Shown: positions 1 through 7,028 of the stretch, piece after piece
Layout: each line of letters begins with the position of its first letter
Numbering within the stretch: the stretch's first letter is position 1
DNA from: Variovorax flavidus
GTDB taxonomy: Bacteria; Pseudomonadota; Gammaproteobacteria; Burkholderiales; Burkholderiaceae_C
DNA length: 64,000 nt
Reading direction: 5' to 3'
Assembly (NCBI RefSeq): GCF_030317145.1
Contig: NZ_JASZYE010000003.1
Location: 496,001 to 560,000 of the forward strand
Position numbers and translations under genes: made by a program
Notes under the pieces: generated by a model
Databases searched by the model: none
What the model saw: the letters and a program-made list of their open reading frames with translations, nothing else
Told to the model about the DNA's origin: nothing

Positions 1-1
1 C

Positions 2-226
2 ACGCCCGGCTACAACAACATCGGCATCGACCACCCCACCTTCAACAACTCCACCGGCGGTGGCAACGGAAGCGTGACCACGCTGGCACCGACTGCGGGC
101 GTGGTCAATGTGGAAGGCAAGTGGACCTTTGCCTACGCGAACACGGCGGCGGTCGCTGCCGGCACCTACGGCGGCGTGGGCACCACCAACAACGGCCGCG
201 TGGTCTACACCGCGACCTCGCCCTGA
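2..226 (+). CDS. Pilin-like exported beta-rich protein, C-terminal fragment
   Basis: Only the last 74 residues lie in the window. The open frame starts at base 2 and stops with TGA at 224-226. The fragment is rich in Gly, Thr, Asn and Ser and ends in the pattern KWTFAYAN...AGTYGG...VVYTATSP. That closely matches the C-terminus of the next gene (KWTYGYAN...AGTYGG...VTYTATMP), so the two are tandem paralogues, and the similarity is visible at DNA level (about 112-185 versus 787-857). An AGTY motif followed by an alternating hydrophobic last strand is typical of subunits exported by chaperone-usher systems. A subunit role is inferred from this and from the PapD-like chaperone downstream. Confidence 0.75.
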   Translation, partial: TPGYNNIGIDHPTFNNSTGGGNGSVTTLAPTAGVVNVEGKWTFAYANTAAVAAGTYGGVGTTNNGRVVYTATSP

Positions 227-258
227 ACGCACCCCCTCCGGGAAAACGAAGCACCATC

Positions 259-897
259 ATGCGGACCTGGGCGCGGCTAGCGCTGCTGGCCGGGCTCGCC
301 GCTGCGCTCGCCCCGGTCCACGCCGAATCGAAATTCGTCAGTGGCGACAGCGGCACGCTGTCGGCCACGGCGCGGCTGGACCTCGTGGTGACCATCCCCC
401 GCATCCTGTACCTGCGGGTCGGCGCCGGCACCGACTACACCACCAGCAACAGTCCCGACCTGATCAGCTTCACCGTGCCGGCCGGCTCGATCGGCAAGGG
501 CGTGCCGGTCGCCGGCGTCGGCGGTGACCTGACGGGCGGCGCAGTCACCGTGAGGGTGATGGGCAACGGCGGCGACATCACGCTCAACTCCAGCACCGTC
601 GGCCCGCTGAACAACGGCACCGCCAGCCAGCAGATCGACTGGAACCAGATCACGGTGGCGAGCACCGCGCTGGCCACGACCACGCCCAACTTCAACAACG
701 GCAGCATCACGCACCCGACCTTCAACGCCACGGGCGGCGCTGGTTCGTCCGTGCTGTTGCCATCCACCAACAAGATGGTGCGGCAGGAAGGCAAGTGGAC
801 CTACGGCTACGCCAACACCAAGGTCGCCGCTGCCGGCACCTATGGTGGCGTCGGCATCAACCATGGCCGAGTCACCTACACGGCCACCATGCCCTGA
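259..897 (+). CDS. Pilin-like exported beta-rich protein
   Basis: 212 residues. The chosen ATG at 259 gives a clear signal peptide (MRTWARLALLAGLAAALAPVHA, residues 1-22, cleavage after VHA), although the frame is open further upstream. The mature protein has no cysteine and is rich in Gly/Thr/Asn. It begins with an extended segment LDLVVTIPRILYLRVGAG and ends with WTYGYAN...AGTYGG...VTYTATMP. The same N- and C-terminal patterns recur in the neighbouring genes. It is probably a secreted structural subunit that folds as a beta-sandwich and is handled by the PapD-like chaperone at 2055. I do not recognise a named family; the subunit role is inferred from context. Confidence 0.8.
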   Translation: MRTWARLALLAGLAAALAPVHAESKFVSGDSGTLSATARLDLVVTIPRILYLRVGAGTDYTTSNSPDLISFTVPAGSIGKGVPVAGVGGDLTGGAVTVRVMGNGGDITLNSSTVGPLNNGTASQQIDWNQITVASTALATTTPNFNNGSITHPTFNATGGAGSSVLLPSTNKMVRQEGKWTYGYANTKVAAAGTYGGVGINHGRVTYTATMP

Positions 898-916
898 CCC
901 CCCGGAGATCGCGACA

Positions 917-1573
917 ATGCCCCTCGTGAAGCACGTCACCCTGCCCGCCCCCTCCGCGCATGCCGCCGCGGCCGTCGTGCTCGCAGCGGCAGGCCTGTCG
1001 TTCGGCGGCGGGGCGCAGGCCTACCTCGTCAACATCACGCCCGCCGCGCGCGCAATCTATCTGCAAGTGGGCACGGGCACCTTCACCGGCACCTACACGG
1101 GCGGTGGCACGCCGGGCACCAACACGGCGGTCAACACGGTGACGGCCACCGTGCCGGCCAGCGCGATCGGCGCGGGGCCGCAAACCATGGCGACCAACAG
1201 CACGACCGCCAACAGTCCTTACGACAACTATGCGTTCTGCACGCCCGGCAACGGGCAGGTCTACGTCGGCGGCTTCTTCCGGTCGACCAACGCCAGCGCG
1301 AACGCCACCCTCGCGGTCACCGCGCCCGCTACGCTGGTCAATACCACCGGCGAGACGATTCCGATCAACACGATCTCATGGGTCTCGGGCGGCAACGGCG
1401 ATGCCTCGGCGACGATTCCCAGCGGCACCTTCACCGGTTCGAGGCAGCAGTTGCTCACCGTCACGCGCAACAACTGGTTCGAAAGCTGCCTGACGTTCAG
1501 CTACTCCAATGCGCAACTCGCGCCGGCCGGCACCTTCAAGGCGCAAGCCGTCTTCGAACTGGTCGCACCGTGA
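917..1573 (+). CDS. Pilin-like exported protein with one Cys pair
   Basis: 218 residues. The ATG at 917 follows a good ribosome site (GGAG at 904-907) and opens a signal peptide ending GGGAQA. The mature protein starts YLVNITPAARAIYLQVGTG, which resembles the N-terminal segment of the gene before it. It ends LTFSYSNAQLAPAGTF...AVFELVAP, a divergent form of the shared WTYxYAN...AGTY...YTATxP ending. Unlike its neighbour it has two cysteines in the mature chain (AFCTPG and ESCLTF), which probably form a disulfide. This looks like a minor or specialised subunit of the same assembly. It overlaps the next start as TGATG. Confidence 0.78.
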   Translation: MPLVKHVTLPAPSAHAAAAVVLAAAGLSFGGGAQAYLVNITPAARAIYLQVGTGTFTGTYTGGGTPGTNTAVNTVTATVPASAIGAGPQTMATNSTTANSPYDNYAFCTPGNGQVYVGGFFRSTNASANATLAVTAPATLVNTTGETIPINTISWVSGGNGDASATIPSGTFTGSRQQLLTVTRNNWFESCLTFSYSNAQLAPAGTFKAQAVFELVAP

Positions 1574-2058
1574 TGAACTTCCTGCGCCGTTCTCCCAAAG
1601 GCATCGCTCTCGCGCTGCTTGCCCTCCAGTACGCGCTGCTCGCGATGCCGGCGCAAGCCGCCACCTTCCGCGTCGACGACACCGGCACGCTGGTGAGCCA
1701 GCCAGTGACGCCGATGAAGTGGCGCCAGATGGTGCCCTCGCGCACCGGCGACAACGCGATCGAAGGACAGCTCAGCGTCGCCCTGCGCCTCAACCTCACG
1801 AACTGGGTCAACCGGCCGGCGCGGATCTTCATGGGGCTGGCGCCCACGGAAGGCGAGCAGCTCGTTGCCACCTGGCGCACCCAGGGCCGCCTGTTGCCGG
1901 GCTCCGTCCAGGGCGGCAGCCGCACGCTGGTGTTCGACGGCGTCGTGCGCGACCCTTTCCTGACTGAAACCATTCAGCTCAACCTCCTGGCCGATGGCCG
2001 CCTGTTGACGCGCACCCAGCGACTTCAGTTCTTTTTCGAGATCGAGGTATCGCCTTGA
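1573..2058 (+). CDS. Small exported protein of the pilin-like operon
   Basis: 161 residues, translationally coupled to the gene before it (TGATG at 1571-1575). An N-terminal signal peptide ends in MPAQA (about residue 30). The mature part (TFRVDDTGTLVSQPVTPMKW onward) is predicted all-beta and contains LSVALRLNLTNWVNRPARIFMGL; it ends LQFFFEIEVSP. It lacks the Gly/Thr/Asn-rich composition of the three upstream proteins, so it may be an adaptor, tip or accessory subunit. I do not recognise a family. Position between subunits and chaperone is the main clue to its role. Confidence 0.7.
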   Translation: MNFLRRSPKGIALALLALQYALLAMPAQAATFRVDDTGTLVSQPVTPMKWRQMVPSRTGDNAIEGQLSVALRLNLTNWVNRPARIFMGLAPTEGEQLVATWRTQGRLLPGSVQGGSRTLVFDGVVRDPFLTETIQLNLLADGRLLTRTQRLQFFFEIEVSP

Positions 2059-2870
2059 ACCGCATGACTGCTTTCCGACCATTTCGACCGCTTGCCCTGA
2101 TCGCACTCGGCATCGGCGTGTGGTGCCCCGCCGCCTTTGCGCAGTTCGCGCTGGCGGTCTCGCCCCCGCGCTTCGAGCTGAGCGCCAAGCCCGGCGCGTC
2201 GCTGCGCGAAGTGATCGAACTCTCCCAGGTCGACGCGCGTCCGGGCAACTACAGCGTGCGCACTGCGGATTGGACTTTCAAACCCGATGCCACGGTCGAG
2301 TTCATCGACGCGCTGACGCCCGGCAGCTGCCGCCCGTGGGTCGCGATCGAGCGCAAGGAAGTGGTGGCCGCGCCCGGCCGGCCCTATCGCTTCCGCTTCG
2401 AGGTCTCGCCGCCTGCCGACACCCCACCCATGGAGTGCCGCTTCGCGATCCTGATCGAAGGCAAGGAACAGGCGGCCAGCGCCACCATGCCGATCGGCCT
2501 CGCGGCCCGGGTCGGCGTGATCGTCTATGTGGCGGTCGGCGACGTGAAGCCCGCGCTCAGCGTGGTCGGCAGCAGCGTGCAGACGGTCAACGGACAGAAG
2601 CTGCCGGTGCTCAAGGTGCGCAACGACGGCACCGCGCATGGCCGGCTCAGCGGCTTCCTGAAGGGCACGGACGCCAGCGGCACCTCCCTCGACTTCACCG
2701 CCAGTTCCCTTCCCATCCTGCCCGGCGAGACGCGCGACATCACCTTGACCGCCACCCGCCCCGGCAATGCCGACGCCACCGTGCAGATCGGCTTCCCGGT
2801 CACGGTGCGCGGCAAGCTCGAATGGGGTGAATCCGGATCGACCGAGATCGATCAGCGCTTCGCTCCATGA
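2055..2870 (+). CDS. PapD-like periplasmic chaperone
   Basis: 271 residues from the TTG at 2055. An in-frame ATG at 2064 is the alternative, but GAGG at 2044-2047 is 7 bases before the TTG and 16 before the ATG, which favours TTG. A signal peptide ends CPAAFAQ. The mature chain opens FALAVSPPRFELSAKPG, the usual first strand of PapD/FimC-type chaperones, and continues as two Ig-like beta domains (about residues 30-160 and 165-270). Such chaperones donate a strand to subunits in the periplasm and deliver them to an outer-membrane usher. The flanking genes (small exported subunits before, barrel-like protein after) fit. It overlaps both neighbours by four bases. Confidence 0.75.
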   Translation: MNRMTAFRPFRPLALIALGIGVWCPAAFAQFALAVSPPRFELSAKPGASLREVIELSQVDARPGNYSVRTADWTFKPDATVEFIDALTPGSCRPWVAIERKEVVAAPGRPYRFRFEVSPPADTPPMECRFAILIEGKEQAASATMPIGLAARVGVIVYVAVGDVKPALSVVGSSVQTVNGQKLPVLKVRNDGTAHGRLSGFLKGTDASGTSLDFTASSLPILPGETRDITLTATRPGNADATVQIGFPVTVRGKLEWGESGSTEIDQRFAP

Positions 2871-4948
2871 GCCGACGGCTGACCTGGCTCGCGCTCGGCA
2901 TGCTCAGCGCGGGCTTCGCGGTGGGCAGCCGCGCCGCGGAACCGGCAGCGCCCGCCTATGAAGACCGCGTGCTCGACAGCGCCCCGCAAGCGCAGATCGA
3001 CGAGAGCGCCGAGCAAGCGCCCGCCACCGGCTGGCCGCGCGGCGGCAGCGTCGAGCTGCAGACGCAGCGCCAGCGAGCGCTCACCGAGCAACGCAACCAG
3101 ACGCTGCAGTTCACCGGCTTCCTCGACACGCCCAACTACGGCGCCTTCTCGGCCGACCTGAGCCTCAACCGCTACCGCAACACCGTGACGGCCTTCGACA
3201 TCTCGGGGCAGAACGGCAACCTCTACAACCTGTCCTACCTGAGCGGCAACACCGGGCGCATCGACCAGCGCGCCATGCCCTTCAACAACGGCTGGTACGC
3301 CCACAACAGCATCGGCGACATCAACACCGCCGCCACCCAGTTGTCGCGCGGACTCGGCCGCATGTCCCTGCCCTCGCTGCCCATCGAAGGCTTCGCGACG
3401 ACCTTCGAGAAGCCCGGCCGAACCAGCCTCAATGCTTCCAGCGGGCGGCTGGGCTTCTTCGATGGCATCAACTCGCAAGGCTTCACCACCGGCCGCGGCA
3501 CCGCCACCACCTTCGGCGGGCAGCAGCAGATCGCGGGCGACGACAGCCCGCTCGGCATCGGGCGCACCGACATGGCCTTCCAGTGGGTGGACGCACGCAA
3601 CGTCAACCTCAACAGCATCACGGGCTATGCACAGGACACCACCTCGTTCTGGGGCGCGACTTCGTGGCAAGGCGTGGCGCCGTGGGCCGATTCGATCGGC
3701 GCCGGCATCGGCCCGCTGACGGAGCGGCCGGGGGGCTTGCGCGTGCAGGCCAACTACGCACACAGCACCGGCAAGCCCTCGGACCTGGGCTCGCTCGCGC
3801 CGCACGATTCGGCCAACGGCTTCTGGGTCGACGCGGACTGGCGCAGCGACTGGGCGCGCCAGGGCGCCAGCGCCTTCTATTTCGACCCGGCCCTGCGCTG
3901 GGGCAGCAACCCGATCGCGGGCGACCTGCAGGGCGCGAGCTGGCGCGCGGACGTGTCGACCCGGCAATGGCAGCTCGGCGGCAATGTCGAACTCAGCGAA
4001 AGCGTGAGCGGCCAGCAGGGCCGTTCGCTCTTCGGCAATTTGTTCGGGCGCTACCGCTTCGACTCGCGCGACGCGATCTCCAGCACCGTCGCCGCACGCA
4101 CCGGCACCCAGGCCGCGCAGTCGCTGCAGGTGACCTGGGAACACATCTCGCCGACCTGGGGCCAGAGCCAATGGCGCACGGACCTGGCGCACGGCCGCGA
4201 CCAGCAGGTGGTGCGCCTCGGCCTCGACCAGGCCTGGGCGATGCCCGAGTCGAGTTCTTTTTCGACCACGCTGGCGTTCGAGCAATCGGAGCTGTTCGGC
4301 GCCACGGCGCGGTCGGTGATCTGGGGCGCGCTCGGCAGCCTGCCCTTCCTGGCCAGCGGCCGGCTCGACCTGAGCGTGCGCGGCAGCAACGGCATGGGCA
4401 GCAATTCTTCGCGCTTTCTCAATGCCAATGCCCGCGTGAGCTGGGCGCTGGGCGCCGGCTGGTCCTTCTATGTGCAGTACAGCGCCTCGAACGGCCAGGA
4501 GTCGCTCAACCCAGCGGTGGTGTCGGCGCTGACGGCGGCGACGCAGCAGCCGATCTTCGTGCTGCCCTCCAGCCGCACCCTGCTGTTTGCCGTGCGCTAC
4601 GAGGCACGCGCAGGCACCGCGACAGCGCCGATCGGCGGCGGCCCCGGCGTCGGCTCGGGCCGGCTGGAAGGCCACGTGTTCCTCGACCAGAACAGCAACG
4701 GGCTGCGCGAAGCCAACGAGGGCGGTGTACCGGGCGTCACGGTCGTGCTCAACGGCCGCTTCGTCGCGCGCACCGATGCGCAGGGCTTCTACAGCTTCCC
4801 GTCGGTGGCGGCCGGCAACCACGAGATCGAACTCGTCCCCGACAACCTGCCGCTGCCCTGGAGCAACCCCGGCCCGGCCACGCGCCGCGTCGACGTGTTC
4901 GTGCGCGACACCGCCACCGCCGACTTCGCGATCCAGCGCGACCGCTGA
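2867..4948 (+). CDS. Usher-like outer-membrane beta-barrel protein with C-terminal SdrD-B-like domain
   Basis: 693 residues, start overlapping the chaperone stop (ATGA). The signal peptide ends around SRAAEPA. Residues about 70-590 are a long run of alternating aromatic/hydrophobic strands with short polar turns (for example FWVDADWRSDWARQ, FSTTLAFEQSELFG), as in outer-membrane barrels. Residues about 605-690 form a separate domain, GRLEGHVFLDQNSNGLRE...GVPGVTVVLNG...TDAQGFYSFPSV. This is an SdrD-B/carboxypeptidase-regulatory-like fold with a DxNxNG calcium-type loop. Gene order suggests it is the export pore for the upstream subunits, but I cannot find the usual FimD/PapC landmarks, and at 693 residues it is shorter than most ushers. 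The usher role is therefore inference. Confidence 0.65.
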   Translation: MSRRLTWLALGMLSAGFAVGSRAAEPAAPAYEDRVLDSAPQAQIDESAEQAPATGWPRGGSVELQTQRQRALTEQRNQTLQFTGFLDTPNYGAFSADLSLNRYRNTVTAFDISGQNGNLYNLSYLSGNTGRIDQRAMPFNNGWYAHNSIGDINTAATQLSRGLGRMSLPSLPIEGFATTFEKPGRTSLNASSGRLGFFDGINSQGFTTGRGTATTFGGQQQIAGDDSPLGIGRTDMAFQWVDARNVNLNSITGYAQDTTSFWGATSWQGVAPWADSIGAGIGPLTERPGGLRVQANYAHSTGKPSDLGSLAPHDSANGFWVDADWRSDWARQGASAFYFDPALRWGSNPIAGDLQGASWRADVSTRQWQLGGNVELSESVSGQQGRSLFGNLFGRYRFDSRDAISSTVAARTGTQAAQSLQVTWEHISPTWGQSQWRTDLAHGRDQQVVRLGLDQAWAMPESSSFSTTLAFEQSELFGATARSVIWGALGSLPFLASGRLDLSVRGSNGMGSNSSRFLNANARVSWALGAGWSFYVQYSASNGQESLNPAVVSALTAATQQPIFVLPSSRTLLFAVRYEARAGTATAPIGGGPGVGSGRLEGHVFLDQNSNGLREANEGGVPGVTVVLNGRFVARTDAQGFYSFPSVAAGNHEIELVPDNLPLPWSNPGPATRRVDVFVRDTATADFAIQRDR

Positions 4949-5059
4949 TTTCACGCCCTGGAGCCCTGGCCGACCCTACAGTTTTGGATCACACTGCCGA
5001 TATCCCCGAGGTAGGCATCGCCGGGATGCCCACGCCCCAAGCTGCAAGGGTGGAACTCG

Positions 5060-5395
5060 ATGTCGGGAAGATGGATCGGTGCAAGTCGCTGCGTCGGCGG
5101 ACGCGAAGCCAGGGGCATGCTGCTCGCGCTGCTGCTTGCGCCCGCGCTTTGTGCGGCCGAATCCACGGTCGGTTCGAACAGCGCCTCCGCCCACCTTTCG
5201 TTCCGGGTGGTGATCCCGCCGGTGTTCCGCGTGCTGCAGGTCACACCGATCAAGGAAGGCTACCAATACCGAGTCTGGACCAACGTGCCGTCCATCCTGC
5301 TCAACGGCATCGAATACCGCTTCAACCGCGTCGGCGAAACCCTGCTCACAATCCCGGCTCCGCCGGCGGGCGTCTTCATAATCCACGGCCTCTGA
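5060..5395 (+). CDS. Small exported protein related to the pilin-like subunits
   Basis: 111 residues. The ATG at 5060 follows a weak GGTGGA site; an internal ATG at 5117 has its purine run only one base away, so the longer form is preferred. The N-terminus has an arginine-containing region, then a hydrophobic core (MLLALLLAPALCAA). The mature start SASAHLSFRVVIPPVFRVLQVTP resembles SATARLDLVVTIPRILYLRVGAG of the 259-897 product, so it probably belongs to the same family although much shorter. It lies 111 bases after the barrel gene and closes the locus. Function unknown; an anchor or minor subunit is possible. Confidence 0.65.
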   Translation: MSGRWIGASRCVGGREARGMLLALLLAPALCAAESTVGSNSASAHLSFRVVIPPVFRVLQVTPIKEGYQYRVWTNVPSILLNGIEYRFNRVGETLLTIPAPPAGVFIIHGL

Positions 5396-5401
5396 CCGAA
5401 G

Positions 5402-5504
5402 TTCCGGAAACACCACGGATCCGGCTCCGCCGGTCCGCCGGTGTTGCCCCCGGCGAGGGGGAAGGCGAAGCGACACGCAGTGCGCGCAGCCTGGGGGAGC
5501 GCTA
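5402..5504 (-). repeat. Dispersed hairpin repeat, copy 1 (stop-codon-linked)
   Basis: Read on the minus strand, this GC-rich block starts exactly at the TAG stop of the solute-binding protein gene (TAGCGCTCCCCCAGGC...) and runs into the gap before the plus-strand gene ending at 5395. A second copy starts at the TAG stop of the IclR gene at 21570 (TAGCTCGCCCCCAGGC...). Both can fold into a hairpin with CCGGC/GCCGG as the inner stem. The outer stem is AACACC/GGTGTT here and AACCCC/GGGGTT in the other copy, so the pairing is kept although the sequence differs. It probably acts as a 3-prime processing or termination element between convergent genes. Confidence 0.75.
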
Positions 5505-6536
5505 TCTAGGTTGTGACTCGACTTCCCGCGTCCAGCGGTCGATCAGACGCTTGCGTTCCGCCGCCTTGCCGTACTTCTCGAAGTCGTACTTGATGAGCCG
5601 CACATCGGCCATGGACGGAATGCGCGGATCAGGCTTGAAGGTCCTGTTGGCCGGCGATTGCAGGCTCCCCGCCGTGGCGCCGATCGCCTGCCCCGCCGGA
5701 CTCATGAGCCAGTCGTAGTAGCGGACGGCATTGGCCTTGTTGCGCGCGCCCTTCACCAGCGCGATGCCGCCGATCTCGTAGCCCGTGCCTTCGCAGGGCG
5801 CCACCGCTTTCACCGGGTACTTGTCGAAGCGCCACTTGTCGAAGCCAAAGATGAAGCTCACGCCGATGGCGACTTCGCCTTTCGCCACGTTGGGCGCTTG
5901 CGCCTGGCCGCTGCGCGTGTAGGCGATGGTGTTGCGGTGCAGCTTCCGGAGATAGTCGAAGGCCTGCTCCTCGCCCATCAGCTGCACCAGCCCGGCGACG
6001 ATGGTGTAGCCGGTGCCGCTCGTGCCCGGGTGCGACATCTCGACCTCGCCCTTGTATTCGGGCTTGATCAGGTCGGCCCAGCAATGCGGCTCGGGCAGTT
6101 TCTTCTTCTTGAGCACGTCGGTGTTGAAGCCGAAGCCCATCGCGCTCGTGTAGAAGCCGCCGACCATGTTCCCCGACATGGCGTACTGCCGCACGGACCA
6201 GTCGTACAGGTCATTGATGTAGGCGGGCCGGTACGGGTCGAGCAAGCCCTGTTCCGCCGCCTGCAGGAAAGGATCGCCGGTGCCGCCCCACCAGATGTCG
6301 GTCTTGGGATTGGCCGCTTCGGCACGCAACTGCGCGCCGATTTCGCCGGTGCCCTTGTGCGCCTGGAGCACCCGGATGCCGGTGGCCCGCGTGAACTCCG
6401 CCGCCGCGGCTTCGCACCATCCCGCATCCGTGCTGCACAGCGCGTTGACTGTGCCCTGCGCGGCGGCATTCGTTGCCGCGAGCAAGCCGAACAGCGCGCC
6501 GACGACGGCAAAGGATCTGGGGGCGACGTAGCGCAT
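5502..6536 (-). CDS. ABC transporter substrate-binding protein (iron/2-aminoethylphosphonate type)
   Basis: 344 residues with a signal peptide ending NAAAQG. The fold is that of family-1 extracellular solute-binding proteins of the FbpA/PhnS group: TVNALCSTDAGWCEAAAAEF near the start, the hinge motif TDIWWGGTGDPF, then SAMGFGFNTDVL and HPGTSGTGYT. Its periplasmic role would be to deliver a ferric or phosphonate-like ligand to an inner-membrane permease. No permease or ATPase gene is adjacent, so it is an orphan that must borrow a transporter, act with a sensor, or have been separated from its operon. The two-component system upstream on the same strand is a possible partner. Its TAG stop lies at the start of a dispersed repeat. 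Confidence 0.85.
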   Translation of the reverse strand: MRYVAPRSFAVVGALFGLLAATNAAAQGTVNALCSTDAGWCEAAAAEFTRATGIRVLQAHKGTGEIGAQLRAEAANPKTDIWWGGTGDPFLQAAEQGLLDPYRPAYINDLYDWSVRQYAMSGNMVGGFYTSAMGFGFNTDVLKKKKLPEPHCWADLIKPEYKGEVEMSHPGTSGTGYTIVAGLVQLMGEEQAFDYLRKLHRNTIAYTRSGQAQAPNVAKGEVAIGVSFIFGFDKWRFDKYPVKAVAPCEGTGYEIGGIALVKGARNKANAVRYYDWLMSPAGQAIGATAGSLQSPANRTFKPDPRIPSMADVRLIKYDFEKYGKAAERKRLIDRWTREVESQPR

Positions 6537-6619
6537 GGCGTATCCCGGGTCTCACGAAGGAAACCCGAGGATAGCGCCTGCCTGCGCGGCGAAGCGCAGG
6601 CCAAAGGGGACGCGAGCGT

Positions 6620-6958
6620 TCAGTGCGGCGTGCCCGAGGTGATGCCGGCCATGCCGGTCGACTGGCCGATGGACTCGGTGTTCATGGGGTGCGATGCCTC
6701 GATGGCGCCCCTCCTCACCTCTTCGCGGGTGAGCTGCGAACTGACCATCGGTGCGGCCGTCGACTGGCCGATGGATTCGGTGCCGGTCGGCCGCGCTGCC
6801 GCCATGGCGCCTGCGCTCACTTCGTCGCTGGACACCGAGCCGGTCGTCTGCATCGGGCGATAGTCCGACCCGTCGGACTGTGCGCTGGCGGTCATTGAAG
6901 CGAATGCGGCAAGCGTCGCCAAGATTCCAGCGGCGAGGACTTTGAGTGAAGCGTGCAT
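6620..6958 (-). CDS. DUF4148-type small secreted protein
   Basis: 112 residues. The ATG at 6958 is six bases after AGGAG on the minus strand and opens a signal peptide ending SMTASAQ, which sets the start although the frame is open further upstream. The mature chain is short and polar and contains an approximate internal repeat: SSDEVSAGAMAAARPTGTESIGQST and then LTREEVRRGAIEASHPMNTESIGQST (shared core TESIGQST). It resembles the DUF4148 proteins common in Burkholderiales, which have no assigned function. It lies 70 bases downstream of the sensor-kinase gene on the same strand, so it may be a target or part of that operon. Confidence 0.7.
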   Translation of the reverse strand: MHASLKVLAAGILATLAAFASMTASAQSDGSDYRPMQTTGSVSSDEVSAGAMAAARPTGTESIGQSTAAPMVSSQLTREEVRRGAIEASHPMNTESIGQSTGMAGITSGTPH

Positions 6959-7028
6959 CAGGGTCTCCTGGAGTGGTTGACTTGACTCTAGGTGGCCTGA
7001 ATGAGGCGGGAGTGAGCAAAGACTTAGC

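Noticed and set aside
2852..4954. Very long minus-strand open frame opposite the barrel gene (and similar long ones at 21597-23114 plus and 40394-42235 plus).
   Set aside because: They are antisense frames kept open by high GC content; compositions are Arg/Ala/Gly/His-rich, no ribosome site or domain is seen, and each lies over a gene with clear family features.
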